From positions 124,001-188,000 of the forward strand of contig DIUR01000027.1 of NCBI GenBank assembly GCA_002428265.1: 64,000 nucleotides of DNA, written 5' to 3'. This document shows, in pieces, positions 43,500 to 52,365 of the stretch (position 1 is its first letter; each line of letters opens with the position of its first letter). The stretch is from Bacteriovoracaceae bacterium UBA6153. Its GTDB lineage: Bacteria; Bdellovibrionota; Bacteriovoracia; Bacteriovoracales; Bacteriovoracaceae. The notes under the pieces are model-generated. The model did not search any database, was not told where the DNA came from, and saw nothing but the letters and a program-made list of their open reading frames with translations. The translations under genes and the position numbers were made by a program.

Positions 43500-44817
43500 A
43501 TTTCGTTAGTTCATCAATCTGAACTTCAATGACTGTAGAGTGTTCCCTCGAGGCTTCAGCTTCAACTTCGCGGGTTGCATTGACCTGTTCCTCATGGGCA
43601 ACGTCGCTTTCCTCTGTTACCGTGGAGTTCGGAAGCTGAGTCACACTTGGGTCTGCAAGTGAGAAGTATCTCTCAAATCCAATTCCTGCTGTTACAGCAA
43701 CTCCAGCTCCTACGGCCGCTTGTTTGGCCGTGATGCTGGTAATTTTTGCGTAAATTCTTTTAAAGATACCGGTCTTCTTTTCAACGGGAGCATTGTTGGC
43801 CGGACGATTTTGAATGAAAGCATTCACCACTTCTTTAAATTTAGTCAGCGGAGTATCGACAAATTTTTTATAAGCGACATCCAATTTTACCAGCGAAATC
43901 ATCTCTCTGATAAAAACTTGATTCGTAATTCTGTAGACACCATAAGTTGTGGCCTGATAGTCAGATTTGGCCAGAAGAGCATTGATTTTTTCCAATTCTT
44001 TTATAAGTTCAGCATCAGGAGCGGGAGTATTTTTTAGTGCATACTCAAATTCACGTTGAAGAATTGTTAAGGCATCTTTAAGCATCGCTTGTCTGACGAT
44101 GCGTTCTTTGAGTTTTCCATTTTTTAAAAGTGTTCCATCAAGAGAGGAGATTTCCTGTTTTAATCTCTTGATCTGGTAGTCGACATCTTTATCGCTTTTT
44201 CGAACAGTGATAATTTCTTCAACTAATTTACCGTCTCTTTTAAAGATCAGTTTAATGTCTCGCGATTCATCTTTGAGCTTTAATTTTTTTAAAAGAGAAA
44301 GATTGTATTGAACAGTAATTCTCTCATCTAAAATGTTATCAACATCAGTTTTATAGTTTTCAAAGTTCTTCATCCAGCCTTGAACGACTTCAAGATTTTT
44401 ACTGGCATCAGGGGCCACATCGACATTTGCAGAAACCATACTGTTGATTGTCTGAAAATATTTTTTAGCTTCAGTCACAATCTCTTCATCATGGAAAGTG
44501 TAGAATGCAGGGTACTTATTGCTGTTCCAGTTTTTGATAGATCTATTTAACGAAGCACGAGCTCTGTTTAGCCAATCCATTCTGGGGTGTTGAACAGTTA
44601 CAAATTTATTGGTGAAAGTAATGAGCTTTTTATCGACTAAAGCTTTTTGTAAGTCTGGCTCGTAACTATCTTTTAGAAACAAGTTTTGAGCAAGCTCTTT
44701 ACAGGTTGCTGGAGTCTCTGCCGGAACTCTTTGAGGTTCATTAAGATTTCTCTCCACATGAGCACATGAGGCGAGAGTTAAAAGAACCGGAATATAAAGA
44801 AGGTCTCTAAAAGTCAT
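43498..44817 (-). CDS. Lipoprotein of unknown function, helical
   Basis: The signal ends in lipobox LASC (about residue 18). The body of about 330 residues is predicted helical with repeated Lys/Leu heptads (LKRLKQEISS, ILQREFEYALK). A hydrophobic Ala/Gly segment (AVGAGVAVTAGIGF) lies near the C-terminus, followed by an acidic tail. It may span or insert into a membrane at that point. Family not recognised. Divergent from an even larger lipoprotein, so they may be regulated together. Confidence 0.7.
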   Translation of the reverse strand: MTFRDLLYIPVLLTLASCAHVERNLNEPQRVPAETPATCKELAQNLFLKDSYEPDLQKALVDKKLITFTNKFVTVQHPRMDWLNRARASLNRSIKNWNSNKYPAFYTFHDEEIVTEAKKYFQTINSMVSANVDVAPDASKNLEVVQGWMKNFENYKTDVDNILDERITVQYNLSLLKKLKLKDESRDIKLIFKRDGKLVEEIITVRKSDKDVDYQIKRLKQEISSLDGTLLKNGKLKERIVRQAMLKDALTILQREFEYALKNTPAPDAELIKELEKINALLAKSDYQATTYGVYRITNQVFIREMISLVKLDVAYKKFVDTPLTKFKEVVNAFIQNRPANNAPVEKKTGIFKRIYAKITSITAKQAAVGAGVAVTAGIGFERYFSLADPSVTQLPNSTVTEESDVAHEEQVNATREVEAEASREHSTVIEVQIDELTK

Positions 44818-44895
44818 ACTGATCTTGTCGGATACATGGCCTTAAAAGTTTAGTCTTATTTGTCGTGGTAACTAGCTGTAATTAAAATCACTAAA

Positions 44896-44913
44896 GGAAT
44901 AGCTGATTATTCC
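44896..44913. promoter_or_regulatory. Inverted repeat between divergent lipoprotein genes
   Basis: GGAATA-GCTGAT-TATTCC, about 40-55 bases before the large lipoprotein start and 80 bases from the other gene. Confidence 0.4.
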
Positions 44914-44950
44914 GATACAGTATTGATTTCTATGCTTTTGGAGAATCACT

Positions 44951-47900
44951 ATGCGATTTAATGCTGCTTTATTAATTCTATGTCTCACCCTTCAGTCATG
45001 CTCAATGACCTTTAATGAGTGGGGAAGTTGGGCGAAAAATAGAAGGCCTTCATCGGTTGCGAGCTTTGATGATCTCACCACCAAGATGAAAGGCTTTAAA
45101 AGCCGTGTGATGGGCTCTGAAGAGGATGCAACTTGTTCACCAGAGCAGCTTGATGAAGATTTTAAAAAGCTTTTAGCTTCAGTAAAAATTGACTCGTGTT
45201 CAGTTGATAAATTCAAACTTGATCGAGAAGAGTTTAATCAAAAAGCATGTCCGAAAATTAAAACTGAAGGCTACTTTGATAAATTGGTAAAACAAACGAT
45301 CAAAGAAGAAAAATCTAAAAAAGCACCTACATTCTTCCAGCAAAAAATTGATCCACAATTTGTGGCCTTCAATAAAGAAGCTCAGGAATTTTTAAGAATC
45401 CTGGGAACTCATATTCACAATGAAAATTATTCTACTGAAGATAGAGCAAATCTGATTGCTGCTTATGTTGAAAACGTAGTGCTTCCCATTAGAGATATCG
45501 TCATTATTATGCGCTCATATCTTCCAAAAGAAGATGATGGAAAAGTTTATTATGTGAGTCTGCAGCCTTATATGACTCCGGCATTTGTCAGAGCTTTGAG
45601 TACGACAGAAAAAGGACTTATCACTCAAGGGCCAAATCCGGGTTCTTCTCCATTTTACATGGAGATCACGTCAGCGAGTAATGGTACATATAGGCTGACA
45701 TTTTCAGAAACCGATGTCGTTCGTCGAGATGTAATTACTTTACTTAAAGCTCCAACAGCAAAGAACTATGTCATTGCTCTAAAGTGGATGACATTGCATA
45801 TGATGCTTTCTCAGGTTTATCTCTACGATACAATCTTAGGTAATAGAGCTGATCTTACTATTCCAAATTCATGTCAGAATCATTTCAATGGAAACATGCC
45901 ATCGAAATTTAAATTCTCTTATGAAGATGGAGCCGGGGAACAATTCTTAGAAAATATTCTTGCCAGCCACGGCTTAACATATAAAGACGATGATAGCTCT
46001 TATCTGGATTATTACATCGACAACGTTAATAAAGATCCGTCAAAAGAAGGCTACAGTGGTCTTGTGCCATTTGAAAATTATAAAAATGCCTTAAGAAGTT
46101 TAGAAGGTTCAGGGCCAGCTGCGCTTGAACCACACTTTGATGACATCTCTCATTTTCAAACGGTCATGTCTTTTAAGCTTGGTGAAGCACAAAGTGTTTT
46201 CAGAGGCAGAGTGAAGGGACAAAACGTCACCTATGCAGGACATGAAATTTTTCAAAAGATGTTGGGAGAGTTCCCAGCTGATGAAATTGCAGAAATTAAA
46301 ATGGCCGGTGGAGATGTTAAGCAAATTTATCCAGGGAAACAAAATCTTTCACCTTATTTGTTAGAAGTTATGCAAGCCAGTGGCCTGATTGATTACTCAG
46401 ACCTGGTTACTGAAAAAATGAAAAAGAAATTTGCAGGGAAGAGATCAATTATCGATTTCCCTTCCATGTACTCGTCTCCTGTATGGAGAGACTGGAGTTT
46501 AAGACTTCTGGCAGATACGATTCACACTCAAAGTGATGCTCCAAAGACCTCTGCATTATTTAAGTCAGTTCAAAGTGCATGTGCCATGAACACTAGAAAA
46601 AATCCTGATCTTACAAAAATTTGTAATGGAAATGTATTGCAGAACCTTTCTGAGTTCATGTCTGAGTTCAGATCAGGAGAAAAATATATTCCAACAAGAA
46701 GATTGGAAGAAGCAAAATATAAAGAGCTTTATCCATTCTTGAGTTATATCTGGACAAATATGAGAGACAATCTGGATCTTCTTCCAGATGCAAAGCCATT
46801 TGAACTCAATTTCTTATTAGATCAAATGTCGGCCGGAAATCCATGGGCAAGATTAAAAATGAGTTACATGGTGGCCCTGGATCAGCTTGAGTATCAAGAA
46901 GATGGGATTCTTCCTCAATACGATTTAAAGAACAATTTCTCAAAAGCTAATAACGAAGTCATGTGTAAGATTAATAACGTGACCATTCAGTACAATACAC
47001 TCTCGCGTGCTGGAAAGATTTTAGGGTTGGATAAAACTCTAACTTACAATCATGCTGGCAAGCTTTTATCAAATAAAGAGAAGACTCAGGTTTGGAGAAA
47101 TATTGTTGACGATATCCAACAAAGAAATGCACAACTCTTCAGTGTAAAAACGAAGAATCAAAATTATTATAAAACAGCTGAAGATATCTCTTATAAAACA
47201 ATCTTGTCTCAGCAAGCTGCTCTAGGGACAGGAACGAACTTAAGCCAGAAGGCCGTAGGAGAAATTAAGCAAGTATCTGCTAAAACAGAAGCTCAATTGG
47301 GAGATTTCTTTTTGAAACTCTACAACCTGAAAGATCCAGTAAAACAGCAGGCATTATTTGAGCAGTTCTCAGCAGTCAATGGAATCGATAGTACTTTTAG
47401 TTTAAAAATGAACTTCCTAGCATTGGATGATGCTTATAAAAAGCCAATTTATAAGGATCTCTTAAGGCAAGCTGCTCAGACGAGAAAAGTGCAGATTTTA
47501 TCAGAGCTGGAGAAGTTTTGTAAAATGGACATCAACGATGAGATGCAGTTCAAAAACATTTTCTATCAAACCACGAAAGCTCAAAATGACTTGAACCAAA
47601 TGGCGGGACTCCCATCAGTTCCACAAGATGTTATGAGTAAGGTCAATGAAATGAGTGCAAGTGAATGGCGCGATATGTGGTGGGGGATAGGATCAGGGCT
47701 TGCTGGTATGGCCGCGATCGTTGTCGGTGGTGCATGTACAACTTTATCAGGTGGTATCTGTGCTCCGCTGGGTGGAGCGATGGCCGTAGCAGGGCTAGCT
47801 TCATTAGGAATACAAGTCAAGCTCACGACAAATGAATTGGGCAGAAAAGCAGAAGCAGATATTTCTGAAGCTCAGGTAAAAATAATGGAAGACCTGGGGT

Positions 47901-49321
47901 TTGCTAATTTAGGAAGTGCGGATGAAGTTCACAGGTCTTATGCATGGGCCGCCTTTGAAGCGATTACTATTTTTCCATTAATTGGTGTCGCGACGAGATC
48001 ACTCGCCTTGGGCCCTAAATTGGTTTATGTCTCTACACAATCAATGATGAGACAAACAGGTAAAGCTTCTTTCAAGGCCGCTGCGAGATCAGTGACTCAA
48101 CAAGAAGAAGTGCGCTCTGCTTATTACTTATTAGGGCTGACAACTGTCAGTAAGAATGCCGGTGTAGATGCTAAAACTCTACAGACCGCAACGACGAAAA
48201 TTACAAAAATCAGAAAGCTTTATACTTCTGGTGAGATCAATCTTGATACGATGATGGCAAAAATTGGAGAAGTTTTAAATCCAATTAAGCGCGCCAAGAT
48301 TGCCATGGCAAAAACAGTTAAAAATGAAATTGGAAAAGTGACGATTAAAGAAAACAAAGATCAGATCGACAAACAAACTGCGAATATGATCTCAAATTAC
48401 TTTGCGGATAATCCTAAGGATATGCTGAGACTTGTTCAGGGTTATTCTGGAGAGCGTTTAAATAAGGCCATCAGAATTATGGACGAGGTCAATGCAACAG
48501 ATAGAATTGGAAAACGTATTCCAATTTACTCTGGTGTGAAAGATTGGTTCTTGAGAATGAGAAATGAAGACTTGGCGAAAAATGCAGCAAAGATTTTAAG
48601 AATTGAAAAAGAGCTTACTGCACTTGGAAGTAAACCGGGTCAGCTTCAAAATTTTGTTAATAGAAATATTGAAGACCTGACAGATATTTTCATTGATATC
48701 CCTTTAAAGAAGAGAGAAATCCCTTATTTCGTTTTTGTACAAGGGATGCCGGAGTTTAACTTTTATAAAGGAAGAAAAATTCCTCTCTTAAGTGCGATGG
48801 CAGAAGGTCAGACTTTAAGAAGAATTTTTACTGCAAGAGCAAGACTAGTGCATGAGACTTATAAATCTCAGGCGAGAGCAACATTGAAGCTGAAGAGATA
48901 TGTTCAGTCTGAAACAACCTATGATGCTTTCAAAGCATTTAGACTTTCAGTTGCAGAGATGGCCAATCGAAAGACGGGGTCTGAGGCAGCAAAAGTTATG
49001 ACAGAGTATAGAGCGTTGGAAGAGCAGTTATCTAAAAAGCTTTATACTAAGTTCACTGCCGGCGGGCAGAAGATGGAGTATAAAACATTTAAAGAACTTC
49101 TGATGAACCCAACGAATCTGAAAGATAAAGCAACGGCCGAAGCTATCTGGGAATCTGTTCCAGCAGATGAGTTAATGGGAATGAAAGAAGTGGGAGCGTT
49201 TGCTCACAAAGCTGTACAGGAGTTATCAAAGTATAGTGACATCGATTCATTTGAGCGATATGTTGGGGCCTTGAAAGTTCTGACTATTAACAGGAATGCG
49301 GCAGTTTTAGAAATAATGTGA
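44951..49321 (+). CDS. Very large lipoprotein of unknown function (1456 residues)
   Basis: The signal peptide ends in lipobox LQSC (Cys about 17). Residues of about 30-900 are mixed alpha/beta with many Tyr and Lys and a few Cys. Near residues 915-950 a strongly hydrophobic Gly/Ala/Cys segment (MAAIVVGGACTTLSGGIC) could enter a membrane. The final 450 residues are Lys/Arg-rich and helical. No family recognised. GGAG eight bases before the ATG. The stop overlaps the start of a YceI gene (GTGA), so the two products are probably coupled in stoichiometry and location. Confidence 0.75.
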   Translation: MRFNAALLILCLTLQSCSMTFNEWGSWAKNRRPSSVASFDDLTTKMKGFKSRVMGSEEDATCSPEQLDEDFKKLLASVKIDSCSVDKFKLDREEFNQKACPKIKTEGYFDKLVKQTIKEEKSKKAPTFFQQKIDPQFVAFNKEAQEFLRILGTHIHNENYSTEDRANLIAAYVENVVLPIRDIVIIMRSYLPKEDDGKVYYVSLQPYMTPAFVRALSTTEKGLITQGPNPGSSPFYMEITSASNGTYRLTFSETDVVRRDVITLLKAPTAKNYVIALKWMTLHMMLSQVYLYDTILGNRADLTIPNSCQNHFNGNMPSKFKFSYEDGAGEQFLENILASHGLTYKDDDSSYLDYYIDNVNKDPSKEGYSGLVPFENYKNALRSLEGSGPAALEPHFDDISHFQTVMSFKLGEAQSVFRGRVKGQNVTYAGHEIFQKMLGEFPADEIAEIKMAGGDVKQIYPGKQNLSPYLLEVMQASGLIDYSDLVTEKMKKKFAGKRSIIDFPSMYSSPVWRDWSLRLLADTIHTQSDAPKTSALFKSVQSACAMNTRKNPDLTKICNGNVLQNLSEFMSEFRSGEKYIPTRRLEEAKYKELYPFLSYIWTNMRDNLDLLPDAKPFELNFLLDQMSAGNPWARLKMSYMVALDQLEYQEDGILPQYDLKNNFSKANNEVMCKINNVTIQYNTLSRAGKILGLDKTLTYNHAGKLLSNKEKTQVWRNIVDDIQQRNAQLFSVKTKNQNYYKTAEDISYKTILSQQAALGTGTNLSQKAVGEIKQVSAKTEAQLGDFFLKLYNLKDPVKQQALFEQFSAVNGIDSTFSLKMNFLALDDAYKKPIYKDLLRQAAQTRKVQILSELEKFCKMDINDEMQFKNIFYQTTKAQNDLNQMAGLPSVPQDVMSKVNEMSASEWRDMWWGIGSGLAGMAAIVVGGACTTLSGGICAPLGGAMAVAGLASLGIQVKLTTNELGRKAEADISEAQVKIMEDLGFANLGSADEVHRSYAWAAFEAITIFPLIGVATRSLALGPKLVYVSTQSMMRQTGKASFKAAARSVTQQEEVRSAYYLLGLTTVSKNAGVDAKTLQTATTKITKIRKLYTSGEINLDTMMAKIGEVLNPIKRAKIAMAKTVKNEIGKVTIKENKDQIDKQTANMISNYFADNPKDMLRLVQGYSGERLNKAIRIMDEVNATDRIGKRIPIYSGVKDWFLRMRNEDLAKNAAKILRIEKELTALGSKPGQLQNFVNRNIEDLTDIFIDIPLKKREIPYFVFVQGMPEFNFYKGRKIPLLSAMAEGQTLRRIFTARARLVHETYKSQARATLKLKRYVQSETTYDAFKAFRLSVAEMANRKTGSEAAKVMTEYRALEEQLSKKLYTKFTAGGQKMEYKTFKELLMNPTNLKDKATAEAIWESVPADELMGMKEVGAFAHKAVQELSKYSDIDSFERYVGALKVLTINRNAAVLEIM

Positions 49322-49806
49322 TAAAAATTATCAAATGCAGCGCTATCATTTTTTTGATGGCGCTGCCCTTTGCCCAGGCAAATGACGTTCAATTAAATAT
49401 AACTCTTAATCCTCTTGGAAAATTTCAGGCCAGATCCGGGCGTGTGGAAGGAACTCTGAAGCGCTACGAAGAGATCATTACTGCAAAAAAACTATGGGTA
49501 AAAGTAGAGGATCTTAAAACTGAAATTAGCTTGAGAGACTGGCTTTTTCATAAGCATCTTCATGCTAAAGAGCATCCTGAAATCTTTATGACTCATATCC
49601 TGGCCTCGCATGGACAGGGACGCGGATGGTTGCATGTGAATGGTGTCTCAAAGCTCATTTATTTCGATTACAGCAAAAATGCTGATGGGAAAATAGAGAC
49701 GCGCTTTTTTGTCAAACCATCGGATTATAAATTGAAAGGGTCTTCTTTCTTTTTTATTAAAGTGGAAGATCGTGTAGAGGTTATTGTTACGATTGATTCA
49801 GTTTAG
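49318..49806 (+). CDS. YceI-family periplasmic protein (copy 1)
   Basis: A GTG start overlaps the stop of the large lipoprotein gene. After a signal peptide (ALPFAQA) the 140-residue lipocalin-like YceI domain follows: FQARSGRVEG, LWVKVEDLKTEISLRDWLF, HKHLHAKEHPEI, GRGWLHVNGV, FFVKPSDYKL. YceI proteins bind isoprenoid quinones or similar lipids in the periplasm. It is a clear paralogue of the protein at 58228-58710. Confidence 0.87.
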   Translation: MIKIIKCSAIIFLMALPFAQANDVQLNITLNPLGKFQARSGRVEGTLKRYEEIITAKKLWVKVEDLKTEISLRDWLFHKHLHAKEHPEIFMTHILASHGQGRGWLHVNGVSKLIYFDYSKNADGKIETRFFVKPSDYKLKGSSFFFIKVEDRVEVIVTIDSV

Positions 49807-50651
49807 TTATTCTTTTTTGTAATATGTTCACGAAGATTAGCAGCGACAATTTCAAGATGTTTAAAGTTGTCACCTTCTCGAAGTTTTAGTTCTCTTTCAT
49901 CACCACTAAGCAGGTCTTCAACATACTTTTCAAAAGCGTAAAGAGGCCCCGCAGTTCTCTGAGATAAGAGAAGACCAGAAAAGAATGAAACGGCCGCGAA
50001 AAAAAGTGTGATGGCCAAATAGCTTAGGGCAAAACCAATAATAGGTGACTTACTGGTGATGTTGATTGATTGCAAAGTCAGAGTTAGATAGCTAAGAGCA
50101 AATAATCCAAGCACCAGGCATGTACAAATTGAGATCGCTGAAAATTTGAATGCAAATTTGATCTGCTCTTTTGGATTAATGAGCGCGAACCCTCTTTGGT
50201 TTTCCGGGTACCAGATAATTTTTTCTTTCGTAATGAGTTTTACCGCAATAATCAAAGCGCCTACCCATTGAAAAGCATCGGCAGGATTAAAGACGATAGG
50301 TGGAAGATAGGGAAGATTCATTGGAATAAAGTCCATTGTACCGCCATGAATAGCGCGGTCGATGACATTCCCTAAAACTCCTCCGGCCAAAAGGCCAAGC
50401 CCAGCTTTTAATATTAAGAGTTCAGATGAGAGTAAGGTAATCAAAAGAACATAAACAAAAACCAAAAGTCCACCCATTGAACAAAGCGTGACTAGAGTCA
50501 GGCTTGCAGGAAGATCTTGAAGAGTGCCGAAGATAAACCCACGGTTAATGTGAGTGGTCTCTCCCACGGCCATATTCATCTTCCAGACGAAATCGACAAT
50601 GAGAGCTACAAAAAAAAGACAAAGAGATATTAGTAAACCTTTTTTAAACAT
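49803..50651 (-). CDS. Signal peptidase II (LspA) domain fused to a HAMP-like module
   Basis: Residues of about 1-150 are LspA: INRGFIFG matches the NxGxxF motif. The two catalytic Asp are in LGNVIDRAIHGGTMDFI and VFNPADAFQWVG. Two more membrane helices and a HAMP-like module follow: SQRTAGPLYAFEKYVEDL and LREGDNFKHLEIVAANLREH. LspA is normally about 160 residues; this has 282. The ATG at 50651 shares a base with the preceding stop (TAATG) and has AGG upstream; a longer start inside the previous gene is possible. It should cut prolipoproteins, and the HAMP suggests signal-dependent control. Last gene of the cytochrome operon. Confidence 0.85.
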   Translation of the reverse strand: MFKKGLLISLCLFFVALIVDFVWKMNMAVGETTHINRGFIFGTLQDLPASLTLVTLCSMGGLLVFVYVLLITLLSSELLILKAGLGLLAGGVLGNVIDRAIHGGTMDFIPMNLPYLPPIVFNPADAFQWVGALIIAVKLITKEKIIWYPENQRGFALINPKEQIKFAFKFSAISICTCLVLGLFALSYLTLTLQSINITSKSPIIGFALSYLAITLFFAAVSFFSGLLLSQRTAGPLYAFEKYVEDLLSGDERELKLREGDNFKHLEIVAANLREHITKKNN

Positions 50652-52351
50652 TATTTGCCTGAGAGATTTTTCCAAATATTAATCTGACCTTCAACTTCAG
50701 TTGCGTTGGCATTACAGTCACTCCAGCAATTATGTCTGCTGACTCTTAGTTTCGTCGCAATTTTTGAACTTGATACAGTCGTAAAATTTACCAGTGAGCT
50801 CTCAACAACATTTTGATGAGCTGTCGTGACATTAGCATGAGCGTGTAGAGGAGGTTGAGTGTCTCCATGACAGCTGATGCATCTTGCACGAAGGACAGGC
50901 CAAAGGGTCTGCTGGAATGCCTGCACAGAAGTTATCTTCGTTACCGGTGTTGTCGTATCAGGAGTCGTTGTGACAGGGGGAGCGACAACAACTGGCGCTG
51001 GTGTTGATCCAATATGATCAAAGCTAAATGATAATCTGTCGTATTCAGAACCTTTATCTTTTAAGAGAATCATTGAGTAACTTGATAGCACTCCATCAGC
51101 AGGAGATATCTTTTTATTTACGATTGTATAAGTAGAGTGTTGAGGGTTAAAGCTTCCATTTAGTAATACTTTAAGACCTTTTACATAAAGTTCTTGAGTT
51201 GATCTGATGCGAGGATTAGTCATCTTGTAACTATACATATCGTATTCTTCAATATCGATATCCAACATTGAACCAGCTACACCTGAGAGATCTACTAATG
51301 GCATACTGATGGTCGACTTCATGGCCTTTGTTAATGCCGGGTTAAAAGCGGTATCATTGGTAATAGTGATTTTAGAAATTTTTAAACCATCATCGCGCTG
51401 TCTGATTTCAACTCCGAAAGTCGCTCCACCTGCAATATAAAAAGGTGAGTCTTGAAAGTTTGTACCATTGGTCACTTCTCTCCACTCAAATCCTTTAGTC
51501 GCTCTGATATGCCATTCTTTCGTATCTGATCCCGCCACTTTAACAAAGGCAGAGTCAGAGTTTGCATCTGGAGCATCTACTAACATCCAAACTTTATAAA
51601 AATCTGAGTTGGTTAATTTAAAACTAACATAGGCCAGGCCCGCATCAGCACTGGTAAGAGTTTTTGTTCCTGTTCCTTCCGGGGCCCAGATATAAGAAGT
51701 CGTTCCACTTGTGGCCTTAACCATTGGCGTGCGAAGTGAGCCACTTTCGGCCATTAAGGTAATGGTCCCTTGGTCAATGAGATTAGACGGGTTTAATATT
51801 TCACTAACAGTATCTGTATCTTTTGTAAGTTTTCCAGCTACAGAGTTTGTTGTTTCTGTTGCCTCAGGTGCTTTTTCGTCAATGATGCGCTTCCATTCTG
51901 TGATCTGGTTTTGCATTTCAGTGGCGTTAGCGGAACAGTCACCCCAACAATTGTGACGATCATTTTTAAGTTTTAAAACCATTCTTGAGTTTGCAATATT
52001 GTTGAAATCAATTTTATAGGTATCAATAAGTGCATTATAAGCTGTATCAACATTTGATGAAGCATGAAGTGGGGTCTGGCTTACGCCGTGGCAGCTCGCG
52101 CAGCGTGCTTTCGTAATCGGGTAAACTGTCTTCGTAAAAGCTTCCATTGAAATCTTTTTTACTTCAGCAGAACTCAGTGTTGAATTGTTTGTGCCTCCAG
52201 AAGCCGATGTTGCAATTTTATCTTTCGATGAAAATTTCATTGCCGACTTGTTAGCGGAGCTACCCATAGGGCTTACGCATTGGTTATATCCAATGAGAAC
52301 CAGTCCAAGGCAAAGGATTGATGAAAATTTGTACTTCGTTGATCTCTTCAA
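50651..52351 (-). CDS. Membrane-anchored protein with two c-type haem sites
   Basis: A TTG start with AAGGA seven bases before it. The hydrophobic N-terminus ends in IGYNQC, not a normal lipobox. Two similar cytochrome modules bracket the protein: RCASCHG near residue 84 and RCISCHG near 494, each followed by PLHA and a later HNCW(G/S)DC motif. Between them lies a beta-rich domain of about 250 residues that looks like a carbohydrate- or ligand-binding module (APEGTGTKTL, VWMLVDAPDANSDSAF). So it is a duplicated haem domain with a central binding domain, exported and probably electron-carrying. Confidence 0.8.
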   Translation of the reverse strand: MKRSTKYKFSSILCLGLVLIGYNQCVSPMGSSANKSAMKFSSKDKIATSASGGTNNSTLSSAEVKKISMEAFTKTVYPITKARCASCHGVSQTPLHASSNVDTAYNALIDTYKIDFNNIANSRMVLKLKNDRHNCWGDCSANATEMQNQITEWKRIIDEKAPEATETTNSVAGKLTKDTDTVSEILNPSNLIDQGTITLMAESGSLRTPMVKATSGTTSYIWAPEGTGTKTLTSADAGLAYVSFKLTNSDFYKVWMLVDAPDANSDSAFVKVAGSDTKEWHIRATKGFEWREVTNGTNFQDSPFYIAGGATFGVEIRQRDDGLKISKITITNDTAFNPALTKAMKSTISMPLVDLSGVAGSMLDIDIEEYDMYSYKMTNPRIRSTQELYVKGLKVLLNGSFNPQHSTYTIVNKKISPADGVLSSYSMILLKDKGSEYDRLSFSFDHIGSTPAPVVVAPPVTTTPDTTTPVTKITSVQAFQQTLWPVLRARCISCHGDTQPPLHAHANVTTAHQNVVESSLVNFTTVSSSKIATKLRVSRHNCWSDCNANATEVEGQINIWKNLSGK

Positions 52352-52365
52352 TGCTTCGTCCTTGC

